Below, one piece after another: positions 51,220-60,212 of a DNA stretch of 64,000 bases. The stretch lies in the NCBI RefSeq assembly GCF_007827365.1, contig NZ_VISI01000002.1, positions 439,001 to 503,000 on the forward strand. The letters run 5' to 3'. A program made the position numbers and the translations under genes. Source of the stretch: Olleya sp. Hel_I_94 (lineage in GTDB: Bacteria; Bacteroidota; Bacteroidia; Flavobacteriales; Flavobacteriaceae). The notes below the pieces were generated by a model. The model worked only from the letters and a program-made list of their open reading frames with translations. It did not search any database and was not told the origin of the DNA. The first letter of the stretch is position 1, and each line of letters starts with the position of its first letter.

Positions 51220-54045
51220 ATGCGTACAATTAAAATTGCTTTACTGCTAATGTCCTTAACAGTAATCTCTTGCAAAGATTCAGGTACCACTGAAACTACA
51301 AAAACCGAAGATTTTAAAATCAATTATGAAAAATTCACTCTAAAAAATGGTTTGGAAGTAATCCTTCATGAAGACCATTCTGACCCAATTGTAGCTGTTG
51401 CTACCTTAATGCATGTAGGTTCTAACCGAGAAAAACCAGGAAAAACAGGATTTGCTCACTTTTTTGAACATATGTCTTTTAACGACTCAGAGAATGTTCC
51501 TGTTGGAGCCAATCGTAAAATGATACCAGAATGGGGAGGAAGTCGTAATGGTGGAACTTCTAATGATTATACTGTGTATTATGAAGTTGTTCCAAAAGAC
51601 GCCTTTGAAAAAATCATGTGGATTGATTCAGATCGTTTTGGTTATATGATTAACACTGTGACAGAAGCTGCTTTAGAGCGCGAAAAGCAAGTGGTTAAAA
51701 ACGAAAAACGCCAACGTGTTGATAATGCAGCTTATGGTTATACAGATGAAATTATTAGAAAAAACCTATATCCTGAAGGACATCCTTACAGTTGGACAGT
51801 TATTGGTGCCTTACCAGATTTACAAGCAGCAACTATCGATGATGTTAAAGCCTTTTACCAACAATATTATGGTGCAAAAAATGCATCTTTAGTTATTGCT
51901 GGAGATATTGATGTTGCTGAAACTAAAAAATTAGTAGAACAATGGTTTGGCGAAATACCAAGTGGACCAGAAGTTGAAGAGCAAAATTTTGAACCTGTTG
52001 TATTAAACGAAACTAAGTCGTTATACTTTGAAGACAATTTTGCTAAACTACCAGAAATAAGACTAGTGTATCCTACATTTAAAAACTATCATGAAGACAC
52101 TTATGCTTTGGATATTTTAGGTCAATTACTTAGCGGAAGCAAAAAATCACCTTTATATAATGTGATTGTTCAAGAACAAAAATTAGCACCTAACGTTGGC
52201 ACTTACCAAAATAGTAGTGAATTAGCAGGCGAGTTTGTTTTTAGAGTACGTGCTAATGCAGGAACAGATTTAGATCAAGTTAAGTCTGCTATTGACGATG
52301 GTTTAAAACGCTTTGAAACTACAGGAGTTAATTCGGCAGATTTAAAACGCATTAAAGCTCAATTAGAAACAGATTTATATCAAGGTGTAAGTACTGCGTT
52401 AAATAAAGCATTTCAATTAGTTCAGGATAACGAGTTTAATGGTGATCCTAGTTTTATTACAGAACGTGCCAAATTAACTAATGCTGTTACAGAAGCAGAT
52501 ATTATGCGTGTGTACAATACTTACTTAAAAGGTAAACATGCTGTAATGACTAGCGTTGTACCTAAAGGGCAATTAGATTTAGCTGTAGCTGAAAGTAAAG
52601 AAGCAACGGTTTGGATTGAAGAGGTTAAACAAGACGTCGCTAACGAAGAGGTGAGTCAAGGTGAAGAAGCGGTTTACGAGAAAACACCTAGTAAATTTGA
52701 TAGAAGCGAACCTGATTTTGGTAAACTTCCGGTATTTAAAGCACCTGCAATTTGGAAAGGTGAGTTAGAAAACGGAATGGCTTTATATGGTATAGAAAAT
52801 AACGAAGTACCTTTAGTGCAGTTTGATATTACAATTCCTGGTGGACAATTATTAGATCCAAAAGGAAAAGAAGGTGTGTCTAATTTATTTAGCGATTTGA
52901 TGATGCAAGGGACAAAAACAAAAACTGCTGCGGATTTAGAAGAGGCTATTGGTTTATTAGGTGCTAATATTAATATGTATAGTGCAAATGAGGATTTTCA
53001 TATTACGGGATCGTGTTTAACTAAAAATTTAGACGAAACTATAAAACTAGTTAAAGAGATTATTTTAGAACCTCGTTGGGATGCTAGTGAGTTTAGTAGA
53101 TTAAAACAAGCATTAGAAACCAGTTTAAAGGGTAGCGAAGCTAACCCAAATGCAATTGCATCTAATGTATTTGACCAATTAATGTATGGTAAGGATAACC
53201 GTTTTGGAATTAATAGTTCTGGAACCTTACAAAGTACCAAGGACATTACAATGGAGGATTTAAAAGCTTATTATAAAAATTTATCTCCTAAAAAGGCATC
53301 ATTCCATATTGCTGGAGCGATTAACAAAACGCAAACCATAGCTGCTTTAAGTCCTTTAAAAGCATGGGAAGGAGAGACTATAAATGTACCAACATTAGCG
53401 GTTCAATCAACTAATACAGGCGGAACACTATATTTTGTAGACGTTCCTGATGCTAAACAATCGGTATTATATATTGGTAAATTAGCGTTATCTGGAAAAG
53501 ACGAAAACGCTAACAATCTTGATTTTGCAAACGAAATCTTAGGTGGTGGATCAAGTGGTCGCTTATTTCAAACCCTAAGGATAGGTAAGGGTTATACTTA
53601 TGGTGCGTATTCTGGTATTACAAATCGTGAAGCTGTTAGTCCTTTTGCTATTAGATCAAGTGTTCGTGCCAATGCAACTTTAAAGTCTCTAGAAATCATT
53701 AAAAACATGGTTAAAGACTATAAACAAAGCTTCACAGACACTGAAGTCGAGTTAACCAAAAACAAAATTCTTAAAGGTAATACTAGAGCTTATGAAAGTT
53801 TAGGTGCACAATTAGGTATTTTAAGACGTATTAGTAAATACAATAAAGACGACAATTTTTTAGACACAGATCAAGACGAATTATTATCTATGAATCTGGA
53901 AAACTACCAAGCAATTATAGACCAATATTTAAACGAGTCTGAAATGGTATATCTAGTAGTTGGTGACAAAGCTACTCAATTTGAGGAAGTTAAAAAATTA
54001 GCTAAACCTGTGGTGCAATTAGATATATACGGAAACAAAATATAA
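51220..54045 (+). CDS. M16 family zinc metallopeptidase lipoprotein
   Basis: 941 residues with a lipobox (LLLMSLTVISC, Cys18). Two M16 halves, each of two domains. The first half has the inverted zinc motif HxxEH at 80-84 (FAHFFEHMSF), with the third ligand Glu in AALEREKQVVKNEKRQ near 155. The second half (from about 500) lacks an HxxEH and has the structural role (GGGSSGRLFQTLRIGKGYTYGAYSGI near 776). This is the pitrilysin-like arrangement of a closed peptidase that cuts short peptides, here lipid-anchored in the periplasm or cell surface. Own terminator downstream. Confidence 0.92.
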   Translation: MRTIKIALLLMSLTVISCKDSGTTETTKTEDFKINYEKFTLKNGLEVILHEDHSDPIVAVATLMHVGSNREKPGKTGFAHFFEHMSFNDSENVPVGANRKMIPEWGGSRNGGTSNDYTVYYEVVPKDAFEKIMWIDSDRFGYMINTVTEAALEREKQVVKNEKRQRVDNAAYGYTDEIIRKNLYPEGHPYSWTVIGALPDLQAATIDDVKAFYQQYYGAKNASLVIAGDIDVAETKKLVEQWFGEIPSGPEVEEQNFEPVVLNETKSLYFEDNFAKLPEIRLVYPTFKNYHEDTYALDILGQLLSGSKKSPLYNVIVQEQKLAPNVGTYQNSSELAGEFVFRVRANAGTDLDQVKSAIDDGLKRFETTGVNSADLKRIKAQLETDLYQGVSTALNKAFQLVQDNEFNGDPSFITERAKLTNAVTEADIMRVYNTYLKGKHAVMTSVVPKGQLDLAVAESKEATVWIEEVKQDVANEEVSQGEEAVYEKTPSKFDRSEPDFGKLPVFKAPAIWKGELENGMALYGIENNEVPLVQFDITIPGGQLLDPKGKEGVSNLFSDLMMQGTKTKTAADLEEAIGLLGANINMYSANEDFHITGSCLTKNLDETIKLVKEIILEPRWDASEFSRLKQALETSLKGSEANPNAIASNVFDQLMYGKDNRFGINSSGTLQSTKDITMEDLKAYYKNLSPKKASFHIAGAINKTQTIAALSPLKAWEGETINVPTLAVQSTNTGGTLYFVDVPDAKQSVLYIGKLALSGKDENANNLDFANEILGGGSSGRLFQTLRIGKGYTYGAYSGITNREAVSPFAIRSSVRANATLKSLEIIKNMVKDYKQSFTDTEVELTKNKILKGNTRAYESLGAQLGILRRISKYNKDDNFLDTDQDELLSMNLENYQAIIDQYLNESEMVYLVVGDKATQFEEVKKLAKPVVQLDIYGNKI

Positions 54046-54067
54046 CCACTCACTATATATAGTTCTT

Positions 54068-54099
54068 AAAAGCACAATGTAATCATTGTGCTTTTTTTT
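54068..54099 (+). terminator. Terminator of the M16 peptidase gene
   Basis: AAAAGCACAATG (54068-54079) pairs with CATTGTGCTTTT (54084-54095) around TAAT, and a run of T follows. Confidence 0.88.
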
Positions 54100-54120
54100 A
54101 TGCTTTACAATTACTGTATA

Positions 54121-54156
54121 TGTAAATATTGTAAAGGTCTAAGATAATTGTATAAT
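54121..54156 (+). promoter_or_regulatory. Conserved 36-bp upstream element, copy A (before the secreted pair)
   Basis: Starts TGTAAATATTGTAAAGG and ends ATAATTGTATAAT. It agrees at 29 of 36 positions with copy B (55941-55976). The start of the element is exactly 64 nt before the last base of a TTTG (54182-54185), as in copy B. The near-consensus -7 box here is CATCTTTG (54178-54185). Probably an activator or alternative-sigma-factor site. Confidence 0.6.
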
Positions 54157-54221
54157 GGATTTAGTAGTGTTTATATCCATCTTTGTAGTATAACAATTAG
54201 TAACCATTAAACACTAAAATT

Positions 54222-54545
54222 ATGAAGCTAATAAGCATATTATTCAGTCTATTTTTTGCTTCCACAATAGTAGTAAACTCTAATGCTGTTAACACTATGG
54301 ATCATAGAGGTATTACAAAACAAGTCGTTTATGATGGCTATGATGGAAGAATTTTTTACTTCACAGATATAAAAGATAACACAATTATTATTGAAGATAT
54401 TAACGCAAGTAAAACCTTAAATAATTATAATCTAGAAGCCAATAAACACGTTGGTAAAGCCTTTAATTTAACTGTAAAACAAAGTACAGAGGATAACATC
54501 TACAGCGAAATTGAAGTCGTATCTATTAACCTAATAAATCAATAA
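54222..54545 (+). CDS. Small secreted protein of unknown function
   Basis: 107 residues with a signal peptide (MKLISILFSLFFASTIVVNSNA). The mature part has VVYDGYDGRIFYFTDIKDNTIIIEDINASK and repeated NxIYxEIEVVS-like strands. Beta-rich, no family recognised. The next gene (PepSY-like) starts 3 nt after its stop, so they form one operon, and the shared 36-bp element lies upstream. Co-expression with a PepSY-like protein suggests a periplasmic sensing or stress role, but this is only inferred. Confidence 0.65.
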   Translation: MKLISILFSLFFASTIVVNSNAVNTMDHRGITKQVVYDGYDGRIFYFTDIKDNTIIIEDINASKTLNNYNLEANKHVGKAFNLTVKQSTEDNIYSEIEVVSINLINQ

Positions 54546-54548
54546 ATT

Positions 54549-54980
54549 ATGAAAGCATTTAAAAACATAAAATTTGCCCTAATCGCATTTATCGCGTTTA
54601 GTTGTCAACACACAGTTAAAGGACAAACTCCAGAGGTTGTTAAACAAGCATTTGAAGCTAAGTATCCAAACGAAAATAATCCAGATTGGGAAGTTGATGC
54701 TAACGGAAATTATGAAGCTCAATTTAAACAAAATGGCGAAAAATATAGAGCAGATTTTAGTCCAAGCGGAAATTGGATTGAAACCGAATCGAGCATTAAA
54801 AAAGACGACTTGCCTAAAGCTATTAGAGACATTATTAAAAACGAATATGGTAGTGAAGACATTACCGAAGTAGAGCATGTTGATAGTGCGTCAAAAGGCG
54901 AATTTTATGACGTAGAGTTTAAGCAAAAAGGTAAAAATAAAGATGTCGAGTTTAGAGCAAACGGAACAATCATAAATTAG
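54549..54980 (+). CDS. PepSY-like (DUF2874-type) exported protein
   Basis: 143 residues. A signal sequence (FALIAFIAFSCQHTVKGQ) has a Cys near residue 19, so lipidation is possible. The mature part is a tandem PepSY-like/BLIP-like repeat: TPEVVKQAFEAKYPNENNPDWEVDANGNYEAQFKQNGEKYRADFSPSGNWIETE and DDLPKAIRDIIKNEYGSEDITEVEHVD...GEFYDVEFKQKGKNKDVEFRANG. Both repeats have VxxAFxxKYP and YEAxFxxxG. Such proteins bind or inhibit peptidases or act as sensors in the periplasm. The operon with the small secreted gene ends in a clean terminator. Confidence 0.82.
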   Translation: MKAFKNIKFALIAFIAFSCQHTVKGQTPEVVKQAFEAKYPNENNPDWEVDANGNYEAQFKQNGEKYRADFSPSGNWIETESSIKKDDLPKAIRDIIKNEYGSEDITEVEHVDSASKGEFYDVEFKQKGKNKDVEFRANGTIIN

Positions 54981-54997
54981 TATTGCCTTTAGTTAAT

Positions 54998-55024
54998 AAA
55001 GCCCAACTAACCATGTTGGGCTTT
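54998..55024 (+). terminator. Terminator of the PepSY-like operon
   Basis: AAAGCCCAAC (54998-55007) pairs with GTTGGGCTTT (55015-55024) around a 7-nt loop. The T-run after it is short, so it may be moderate in strength. Confidence 0.75.
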
Positions 55025-55049
55025 TGTAGTTTTATAACCAAATACCATC

Positions 55050-55913
55050 ATGACAACCACAAAAACATTTAAACTTTCAAGTTTACCAAAACTTTTGTTT
55101 ACCACAGCTAAGTCTTGGTATAAAAGCGAACCCTTCCAACGTAGCGCAATCGTTGCGTATTACGCCATTTTATCCTTACCAGCTTTAATTATAATTATAT
55201 TAAATTTAGTAGGATCTGTTTGGGGACGTGATATCGTACAAGGTGAATTGTTAGATGAAATCGCTAAAGCCATAGGTCCTGACACTGCCGAAACCATTCG
55301 ATTAATGATAGTTGGTCGTGGTAATGAAACCACATCATTGTTTACAACAGTCGTTGGTATAGCAACCTTATTATATGGTGCAACAGGAGTCTTTTTTCAG
55401 CTTCAAGCTGCTTTTGACAAAATTTGGGATAATGAAGCGGATTATGCCAATGGATTTATAGCAACCCTAATTAGTCGTTTAAAAAGCTTTGGTTTTATAT
55501 TAATTATTGGATTCTTACTGCTAACTAGTTTTTTACTAACTTCATTATTAAGTACGTTTAGCAATCAATTACAACGCTTTCTTCCAGATAATGTCGTAGA
55601 ATACCTGTTTGCTTTTGATTTTATAATATCTATTGGATTTATATATGTATTATTTGCTGCTATGTTTAAGTTTTTACCATCTGCAACCATTTCATGGAAG
55701 TCGGTTAGGGTAGGTGCATTGTTAACCACGCTACTTTTCTTATTAGGTAAATATCTATTAGCTATATATTTTAATACCATGCAACCAGGATCCACTTATG
55801 GAGCAGCAGGTTCTATAATATTAATCATGCTTTGGGTGTCTTATACTAGCTTGATACTATTGTATGGAGCACATTTTACAAAAACCTATGCTAATACTTT
55901 TATTAGGGATTAA
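55050..55913 (+). CDS. YihY/BrkB family inner-membrane protein
   Basis: 287 residues with six membrane helices. Family features: FQRSAIVAYYAILSLPALIIIILNLVG near the start, ATLLYGATGVFFQLQAAFDKIWD near 110, and LSTFSNQLQRFLP and GSTYGAAGSIILIMLWVSYTSLILLYGAHFTKTYA near the end. It was once called ribonuclease BN by mistake; the real function is unknown, and a lipid or membrane-transport role is suspected. Single gene, only 25 nt after the PepSY operon terminator. Confidence 0.9.
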   Translation: MTTTKTFKLSSLPKLLFTTAKSWYKSEPFQRSAIVAYYAILSLPALIIIILNLVGSVWGRDIVQGELLDEIAKAIGPDTAETIRLMIVGRGNETTSLFTTVVGIATLLYGATGVFFQLQAAFDKIWDNEADYANGFIATLISRLKSFGFILIIGFLLLTSFLLTSLLSTFSNQLQRFLPDNVVEYLFAFDFIISIGFIYVLFAAMFKFLPSATISWKSVRVGALLTTLLFLLGKYLLAIYFNTMQPGSTYGAAGSIILIMLWVSYTSLILLYGAHFTKTYANTFIRD

Positions 55914-55940
55914 TATTAGGTATTTAATATTTAACTCATG

Positions 55941-55976
55941 TGTCAATATTGTAAAGGACAACAATAATTGTGTAAC
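55941..55976 (+). promoter_or_regulatory. Conserved 36-bp upstream element, copy B (before the peroxiredoxin gene)
   Basis: Starts TGTCAATATTGTAAAGG and ends ATAATTGTGTAAC; 29 of 36 positions match copy A. The TTTG of the -7 region is at 56002-56005, again 64 nt from the element's start. The sequence between element and TTTG is not conserved, so the fixed spacing points to a real promoter architecture rather than recent duplication. Confidence 0.6.
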
Positions 55977-56089
55977 AGGTAAAGCTACCTTTTTTCTGAC
56001 CTTTGTTTAAAACAAATTCAAACCAATTAATTATAAAACGCTATACAAATAGCAACACGTTTTTGATTAATTATAAAACATAAAAAGCT

Positions 56090-56596
56090 GTGATTAAACC
56101 AAGAGAAAAAGCACCAGAATTACAAATCAAATTAGTAAACAATACAACATGGAAATTAAGCGATCAGTCGCCAGAAAATTTCACGTTAGTATTATTTTAT
56201 AGAGGTAAACATTGTCCTGTTTGTAAAAGTCAGTTAGAAGAACTTCAAAAAAAGTTAGATAAATTTACAGATAGAGGCGTAAATGTTATTGCCATCAGTT
56301 CTGATACTGAAGACGTCGCAAAAGCAACACATAAAGAATGGGACATTTCAAATATTCCGTTAGGCTACGATTTTTCAATTGACGAAGCTAGAAAATGGGG
56401 ATTATTTATTTCTTCAGGAATTAAAGAAGAACCAGAATTATTTACAGAGCCTGGATTATTTTTAATTACACCAGATCAAACCGTGTATTGGGAATCTATC
56501 CAATCTATGCCATTTGGAAGACCAGGTTTTAATGATGTCTTAGGTGGTATTGACTACATATTAAAAGCGGATTATCCTGCTAGAGGAGAAGCCTAA
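56090..56596 (+). CDS. Peroxiredoxin-like (AhpC/TSA) protein
   Basis: 168 residues, start GTG at 56090. Thioredoxin-fold peroxiredoxin: APELQIKLVNNTTWKL, FTLVLFYRGKHCPVCKSQLEEL with Cys42 and Cys45 (CPVC, a CxxC in place of the usual single peroxidatic Cys with TxxC), then VIAISSDTEDVAK and WGLFISSGI. The CxxC type is the BCP/PrxQ-like or peroxiredoxin-like group that reduces peroxides with thioredoxin. It lies 135 nt before an aldehyde dehydrogenase. The shared upstream element links it to the PepSY-like operon. Confidence 0.82.
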   Translation: MIKPREKAPELQIKLVNNTTWKLSDQSPENFTLVLFYRGKHCPVCKSQLEELQKKLDKFTDRGVNVIAISSDTEDVAKATHKEWDISNIPLGYDFSIDEARKWGLFISSGIKEEPELFTEPGLFLITPDQTVYWESIQSMPFGRPGFNDVLGGIDYILKADYPARGEA

Positions 56597-56731
56597 AACC
56601 TTAGGATTAAACAAAATTTGATCCTACAACACGATTAGCCTTTCATTAAAGGCATTTCAAAACACGCTTATTCATATTAAAGTCTGACTTGGACATTACT
56701 AAGCGTATCACTAACTTAAATATAAATTTAC

Positions 56732-58129
56732 ATGAGTAATACCACAGATAAAGGATTTACAACTATTAATCCAGCAACCGAAAAAACAATAAAACAATAC
56801 GATTACATGACAGAAGACCAAGCCATTAAAGCTGTGGACAATTGTCATGAAGCTTTTTTAGAGTGGAAACTAAAACCGTTAGAAGAACGCGCAACCATTA
56901 TAAAAGCAGTTGGTAAAGCATTAATGGATGTAAAGGACGAGTATGCCGAATTAATGACTCAAGAAATGGGTAAATTAGTTAGCCAAAGTCATGACGAGAT
57001 CGAGCTTTGTGCTGGAATTTGCGAATACACAGCAACTGAAGGTATCAAACAACTACAAGACGAAGTACGTACCATGGAAAATGGAGGAAAAGGAATCATC
57101 CAACAAGCACCTTTAGGCGTTATTTATGGTATTCAACCATGGAATTTTCCATTATACCAAGCCATTCGTTATGCGATAGTAAATTTAATGGCAGGAAACG
57201 GAGTGTTATTAAAACATGCTAAAAACGTAACAGGATCTGCATTAAAGCTTAAAGACGTTTTTGAAAAAGCAGGATTACCTAAAAATCTTTTTACGGTTTT
57301 AATTATAGATCACGAAACATCTGATAAAATTATCGAACATAAAGCAGTTAGAGGTGTTACGCTAACAGGAAGCTCCAAAGCTGGTGAATACGTAGCACAA
57401 AAAGCAGCCAAAGCGTTAAAAAAGACAGTCTTGGAGTTGGGTAGTAATGATGCCTATTTAGTATTAGACGATGCAGATATTGATTTAGCAGTACAAACAA
57501 GCATACAAGGACGTACGTATAACAACGGAGAAACTTGTGTAGCAGCAAAACGTTTTGTGGTAGTAGACAAAGTGTACGACCAGTTTAAAGACGCGTTTGT
57601 TAAAGGAATGAAAGACATTAATTTTGGCGATCCTATGGACAAAGACTCAAAATTAGGACCCATGGCTAGAAAAGATTTAAGGGACAAAATTCACCAACAA
57701 GTAGAAGACAGTGTTACTAATGGAGCAACTATTTTATGTGGAGGTACCATTCCTGAAGTTACAGGATATTATTATCCTTCAACCGTTTTAGGTGACGTAA
57801 AACCAGGACAACCAGCATATAGTGAAGAGCTATTTGGACCTGTTGCTTCACTAATTAAAGCAAAAGATAACGAAGATGCTATGCGAATAGCTAACGACAG
57901 TCGTTTTGGACTTGGAGGCGGAATTTTTAGTAAAGACGAAGACAAAGCCATCCAATTAGCAAAAGACCATTTTGATACAGGAATGATAAACATTAACTCT
58001 TATGGATTAGCACATCCAAACATGCCATTTGGAGGAATTAAAGACTCTGGTTATGGACGTGAACATGGTGGATTTGGTATCAGAGAGTTTGTAAATTCTA
58101 AATCTATTATGTTGAATAATAGCAAATAA
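56732..58129 (+). CDS. NAD(P)-dependent aldehyde dehydrogenase (succinate-semialdehyde type)
   Basis: 465 residues. ALDH fold with IQPWNFPLYQAIRYAI (NAD site), VTLTGSSKAGEYVAQKAAKALKKTVLELGSNDAYLVLDDAD near residue 210-245 (catalytic Glu in LELGS), and NNGETCVAAKRFVV with catalytic Cys near 268. C-terminal NSYGLAHPNMPFGGIKDSGYGREHGGFGIREFVN. Best match is succinate-semialdehyde dehydrogenase (GabD/Sad type), though the GSND and HAKN loops are unusual and other short aldehydes are possible. It may be read from the peroxiredoxin promoter. Confidence 0.88.
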   Translation: MSNTTDKGFTTINPATEKTIKQYDYMTEDQAIKAVDNCHEAFLEWKLKPLEERATIIKAVGKALMDVKDEYAELMTQEMGKLVSQSHDEIELCAGICEYTATEGIKQLQDEVRTMENGGKGIIQQAPLGVIYGIQPWNFPLYQAIRYAIVNLMAGNGVLLKHAKNVTGSALKLKDVFEKAGLPKNLFTVLIIDHETSDKIIEHKAVRGVTLTGSSKAGEYVAQKAAKALKKTVLELGSNDAYLVLDDADIDLAVQTSIQGRTYNNGETCVAAKRFVVVDKVYDQFKDAFVKGMKDINFGDPMDKDSKLGPMARKDLRDKIHQQVEDSVTNGATILCGGTIPEVTGYYYPSTVLGDVKPGQPAYSEELFGPVASLIKAKDNEDAMRIANDSRFGLGGGIFSKDEDKAIQLAKDHFDTGMININSYGLAHPNMPFGGIKDSGYGREHGGFGIREFVNSKSIMLNNSK

Positions 58130-58430
58130 ATTTTAATAGCGTAATAGCTGTCGTATATAAAAGATCAAGTTGAAAAGCTTGGTCTTTTTTTTGGTTTATG
58201 GTGTAATTTAAGATAGCATGAATCACTCTCATTTAAAAATTAGAAACAATTAGTTTAAAATTAAATTCAATCCTTTTTGTTTAAATCCCTATGTATTTTG
58301 TAGTTTTAATTTTTCTAAACAACTGTAATTATTGTAGTTCTTATTGTATCATAATTATAGTCTTTTTTAGTGGTTTATAAGTAGAAAAAATCTCTTTATA
58401 GTTCTATTTTAAGAGAAAAATTGAATTAAA
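58130..58430. other. Gene-free stretch before the DUF2130 gene
   Basis: 300 bases holding the aldehyde dehydrogenase terminator at 58160-58190 and otherwise very AT-rich sequence without an open frame. The DUF2130 promoter must lie in the last 150 bases, but I found no exact TAnnTTTG box there. Confidence 0.55.
58160..58192 (+). terminator. Terminator of the aldehyde dehydrogenase gene
   Basis: AAAGATCAAG (58160-58169) pairs with CTTGGTCTTT (58178-58187) with one G-T pair, then a run of T. Confidence 0.8.
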
Positions 58431-59690
58431 ATGAAAAACGAAAATCAAATAAAATGTCCTAATTGTGGGACTTCCATAGATGTTCAAGATATTTTATCAC
58501 ATCAATTAGAAGAGGAAATAAAACAAAAGTATCAGTCGCAAATTGCTGCGGAGAAAAAACGATACGAGAGTCAGCAAGAGCAACTTAAACAAGAGAAGTT
58601 AGATTTTGAACAAAAGAAAAAGCGTGAGAATGTGTTATTTCAAGAACGTCTAGAAAATCAGCTTAAAGAAGATAAAAAAGAAATTGAAGCAAAGCTAAAA
58701 CTTAAATTAAAGGAAGAGCAATCGGACCAGTTTGCTGCGTTACAAAAAGAGTTAAACGAAAAATCTGAACAGGTCAAAGAGTTAAACCGCTCTAAAGCAG
58801 AAATTGAAAAGCTTAAAAGAGAAAAAAGCGAACTTAAAGAAGCTGCTGAGGCGGAAGCACAAAAAAAGCTTAACGAAATTCTAGTGGCTGAAAAAGAGAA
58901 GATTAAAAAATCTGAGGAAGACAAAAACGAATTGCGTTTTAAAGAAATGCAAAAGCAATTGGAAGACCAGAAAAAGCTAACTGAAGAAATGAAACGTAAG
59001 CAGGAGCAAGGCTCTATGCAACTACAAGGTGAAGTGCAAGAGTTAGCAATAGAGGAGTGGTTAGCAGCTCAGTTTCCGTTAGATACTATCGAGGAAATTA
59101 AAAAAGGTGCCAGAGGTGGAGATTGTATCCAAATTGTACATACTAGAACAGAACAAAACTGCGGTACTATTTACTACGAGAGTAAACGCACAAAAGATTT
59201 TCAGCCTAGCTGGATAGAAAAATTTAAAGCAGACATTAGAGATCGTGGAGCCAATATTGGTGTGTTAGTGACTGAGGTCATGCCATCAGATATGGACCGA
59301 ATGGGTTTAAAGGATGGTATTTGGATTTGTAATTACGACGAGTTTAAAGGGTTGTGTGCTGTGTTAAGAGAAGGAATTTTACAAGTTAATAACGCTATTA
59401 TCACACAAGAAAACAAAGGTGATAAAATGGATTTATTATATGATTACTTAACTAGTAACACCTTTAGAATGCAAATTGAAGCAATTGTGGAAGGTTTTAC
59501 ACAAATGAAGTCTGATTTAGAGAGTGAAAAACGATCGATGCAACGCATTTGGAAGCAAAGAGAGAAGCAAATCGAGAAAGTGGTGACCAATACCATAGAT
59601 ATGTATGGCTCTATTAAAGGTATTGCTGGAAATGCAATACAATCTGTAAAAGCTTTGGAATTGCCTGGTTTTGATGAAGATGACGATTAA
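58431..59690 (+). CDS. DUF2130 protein: zinc-ribbon, coiled coil, nuclease-like domain
   Basis: 419 residues. A short CPNCGTSIDVQDIL knuckle at the N-terminus, then a long charged coiled coil (about 25-200) rich in Glu and Lys. The DUF2130 domain follows (about 200-400): ALEEWLAAQFPLDTIEEIKKGARGGDCIQIVHTRTEQNCGTIYYESKRTKDFQPSWIEKFKADIRDRGANIGVLVTEVM. The GGDCIQIV and YYESKRTKDF segments look like the Asp and Glu-x-Lys of a PD-(D/E)XK nuclease core, so a DNA-processing or defence role is plausible. No experimental role is known to me. Single gene. Confidence 0.85.
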   Translation: MKNENQIKCPNCGTSIDVQDILSHQLEEEIKQKYQSQIAAEKKRYESQQEQLKQEKLDFEQKKKRENVLFQERLENQLKEDKKEIEAKLKLKLKEEQSDQFAALQKELNEKSEQVKELNRSKAEIEKLKREKSELKEAAEAEAQKKLNEILVAEKEKIKKSEEDKNELRFKEMQKQLEDQKKLTEEMKRKQEQGSMQLQGEVQELAIEEWLAAQFPLDTIEEIKKGARGGDCIQIVHTRTEQNCGTIYYESKRTKDFQPSWIEKFKADIRDRGANIGVLVTEVMPSDMDRMGLKDGIWICNYDEFKGLCAVLREGILQVNNAIITQENKGDKMDLLYDYLTSNTFRMQIEAIVEGFTQMKSDLESEKRSMQRIWKQREKQIEKVVTNTIDMYGSIKGIAGNAIQSVKALELPGFDEDDD

Positions 59691-59826
59691 TTATTACGTT
59701 TTTTTACATAAATATTAATTTTTATTTCACTGAAAATCAAATAATAAATGAGAATTATAACTCATTATCTAATTAATGGCACTATACTTGCATAATATTA
59801 AGTATTAATAAATAAATTATATTACA

Positions 59827-60018
59827 ATGAGTAGAGGTACAGTAAAGTTTTTCAACGACACAAAAGGATTTGGTTTTATTACTGAAGAAGGAGTAGACAA
59901 AGATCATTTTGTACACATTTCTGGATTAATCGATGAGATTAGAGAAGGTGATGAGGTTGAATTTGACTTACAAGAAGGAAACAAAGGATTAAACGCAGTT
60001 AACGTAAAAGTTATCTAA
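59827..60018 (+). CDS. Cold-shock-domain RNA chaperone
   Basis: 63 residues of the CspA fold. RNP1 KGFGFI and RNP2 HFVHIS are both present (MSRGTVKFFNDTKGFGFITEEG...DHFVHISGLIDEIREGDEVEFDLQEG). It binds single-stranded RNA and keeps it unfolded, commonly as a cold or stress protein. The -7 box looks like TATACTTG at 59783-59790, giving a leader of about 30 nt. A hairpin with arms ATGAG (59748-59752) and CTCAT (59761-59765) lies upstream and could be regulatory. Own terminator follows. Confidence 0.93.
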   Translation: MSRGTVKFFNDTKGFGFITEEGVDKDHFVHISGLIDEIREGDEVEFDLQEGNKGLNAVNVKVI

Positions 60019-60044
60019 GATATATATTCAGTACAATTCAAGAA

Positions 60045-60074
60045 AAAGGTTGCCTAAAAAGGCAGCCTTTTTTT
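60045..60074 (+). terminator. Terminator of the cold-shock gene
   Basis: AAAGGTTGCC (60045-60054) pairs with GGCAGCCTTT (60061-60070), one G-T pair, followed by a T-run. Confidence 0.85.
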
Positions 60075-60160
60075 ATGCGCAAAATTTAAGATCTATTAAA
60101 ACTAGGGACTGAAAAGGTTTAGACATCTAATAGATTTATTTTGGCATAAAATTACAAACA

Positions 60161-60192
60161 AAAAAAGGTTGTCCAAATGGACAACCTTTTTT
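60161..60192 (-). terminator. Terminator of the DJ-1/PfpI gene
   Basis: A 14-bp perfect stem (AAAAAAGGTTGTCC / GGACAACCTTTTTT) with a 4-nt loop, 21 nt beyond the DJ-1-type gene's stop on the minus strand. Confidence 0.9.
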
Positions 60193-60212
60193 ATTAATAT
60201 ATAAAGCGAAGC

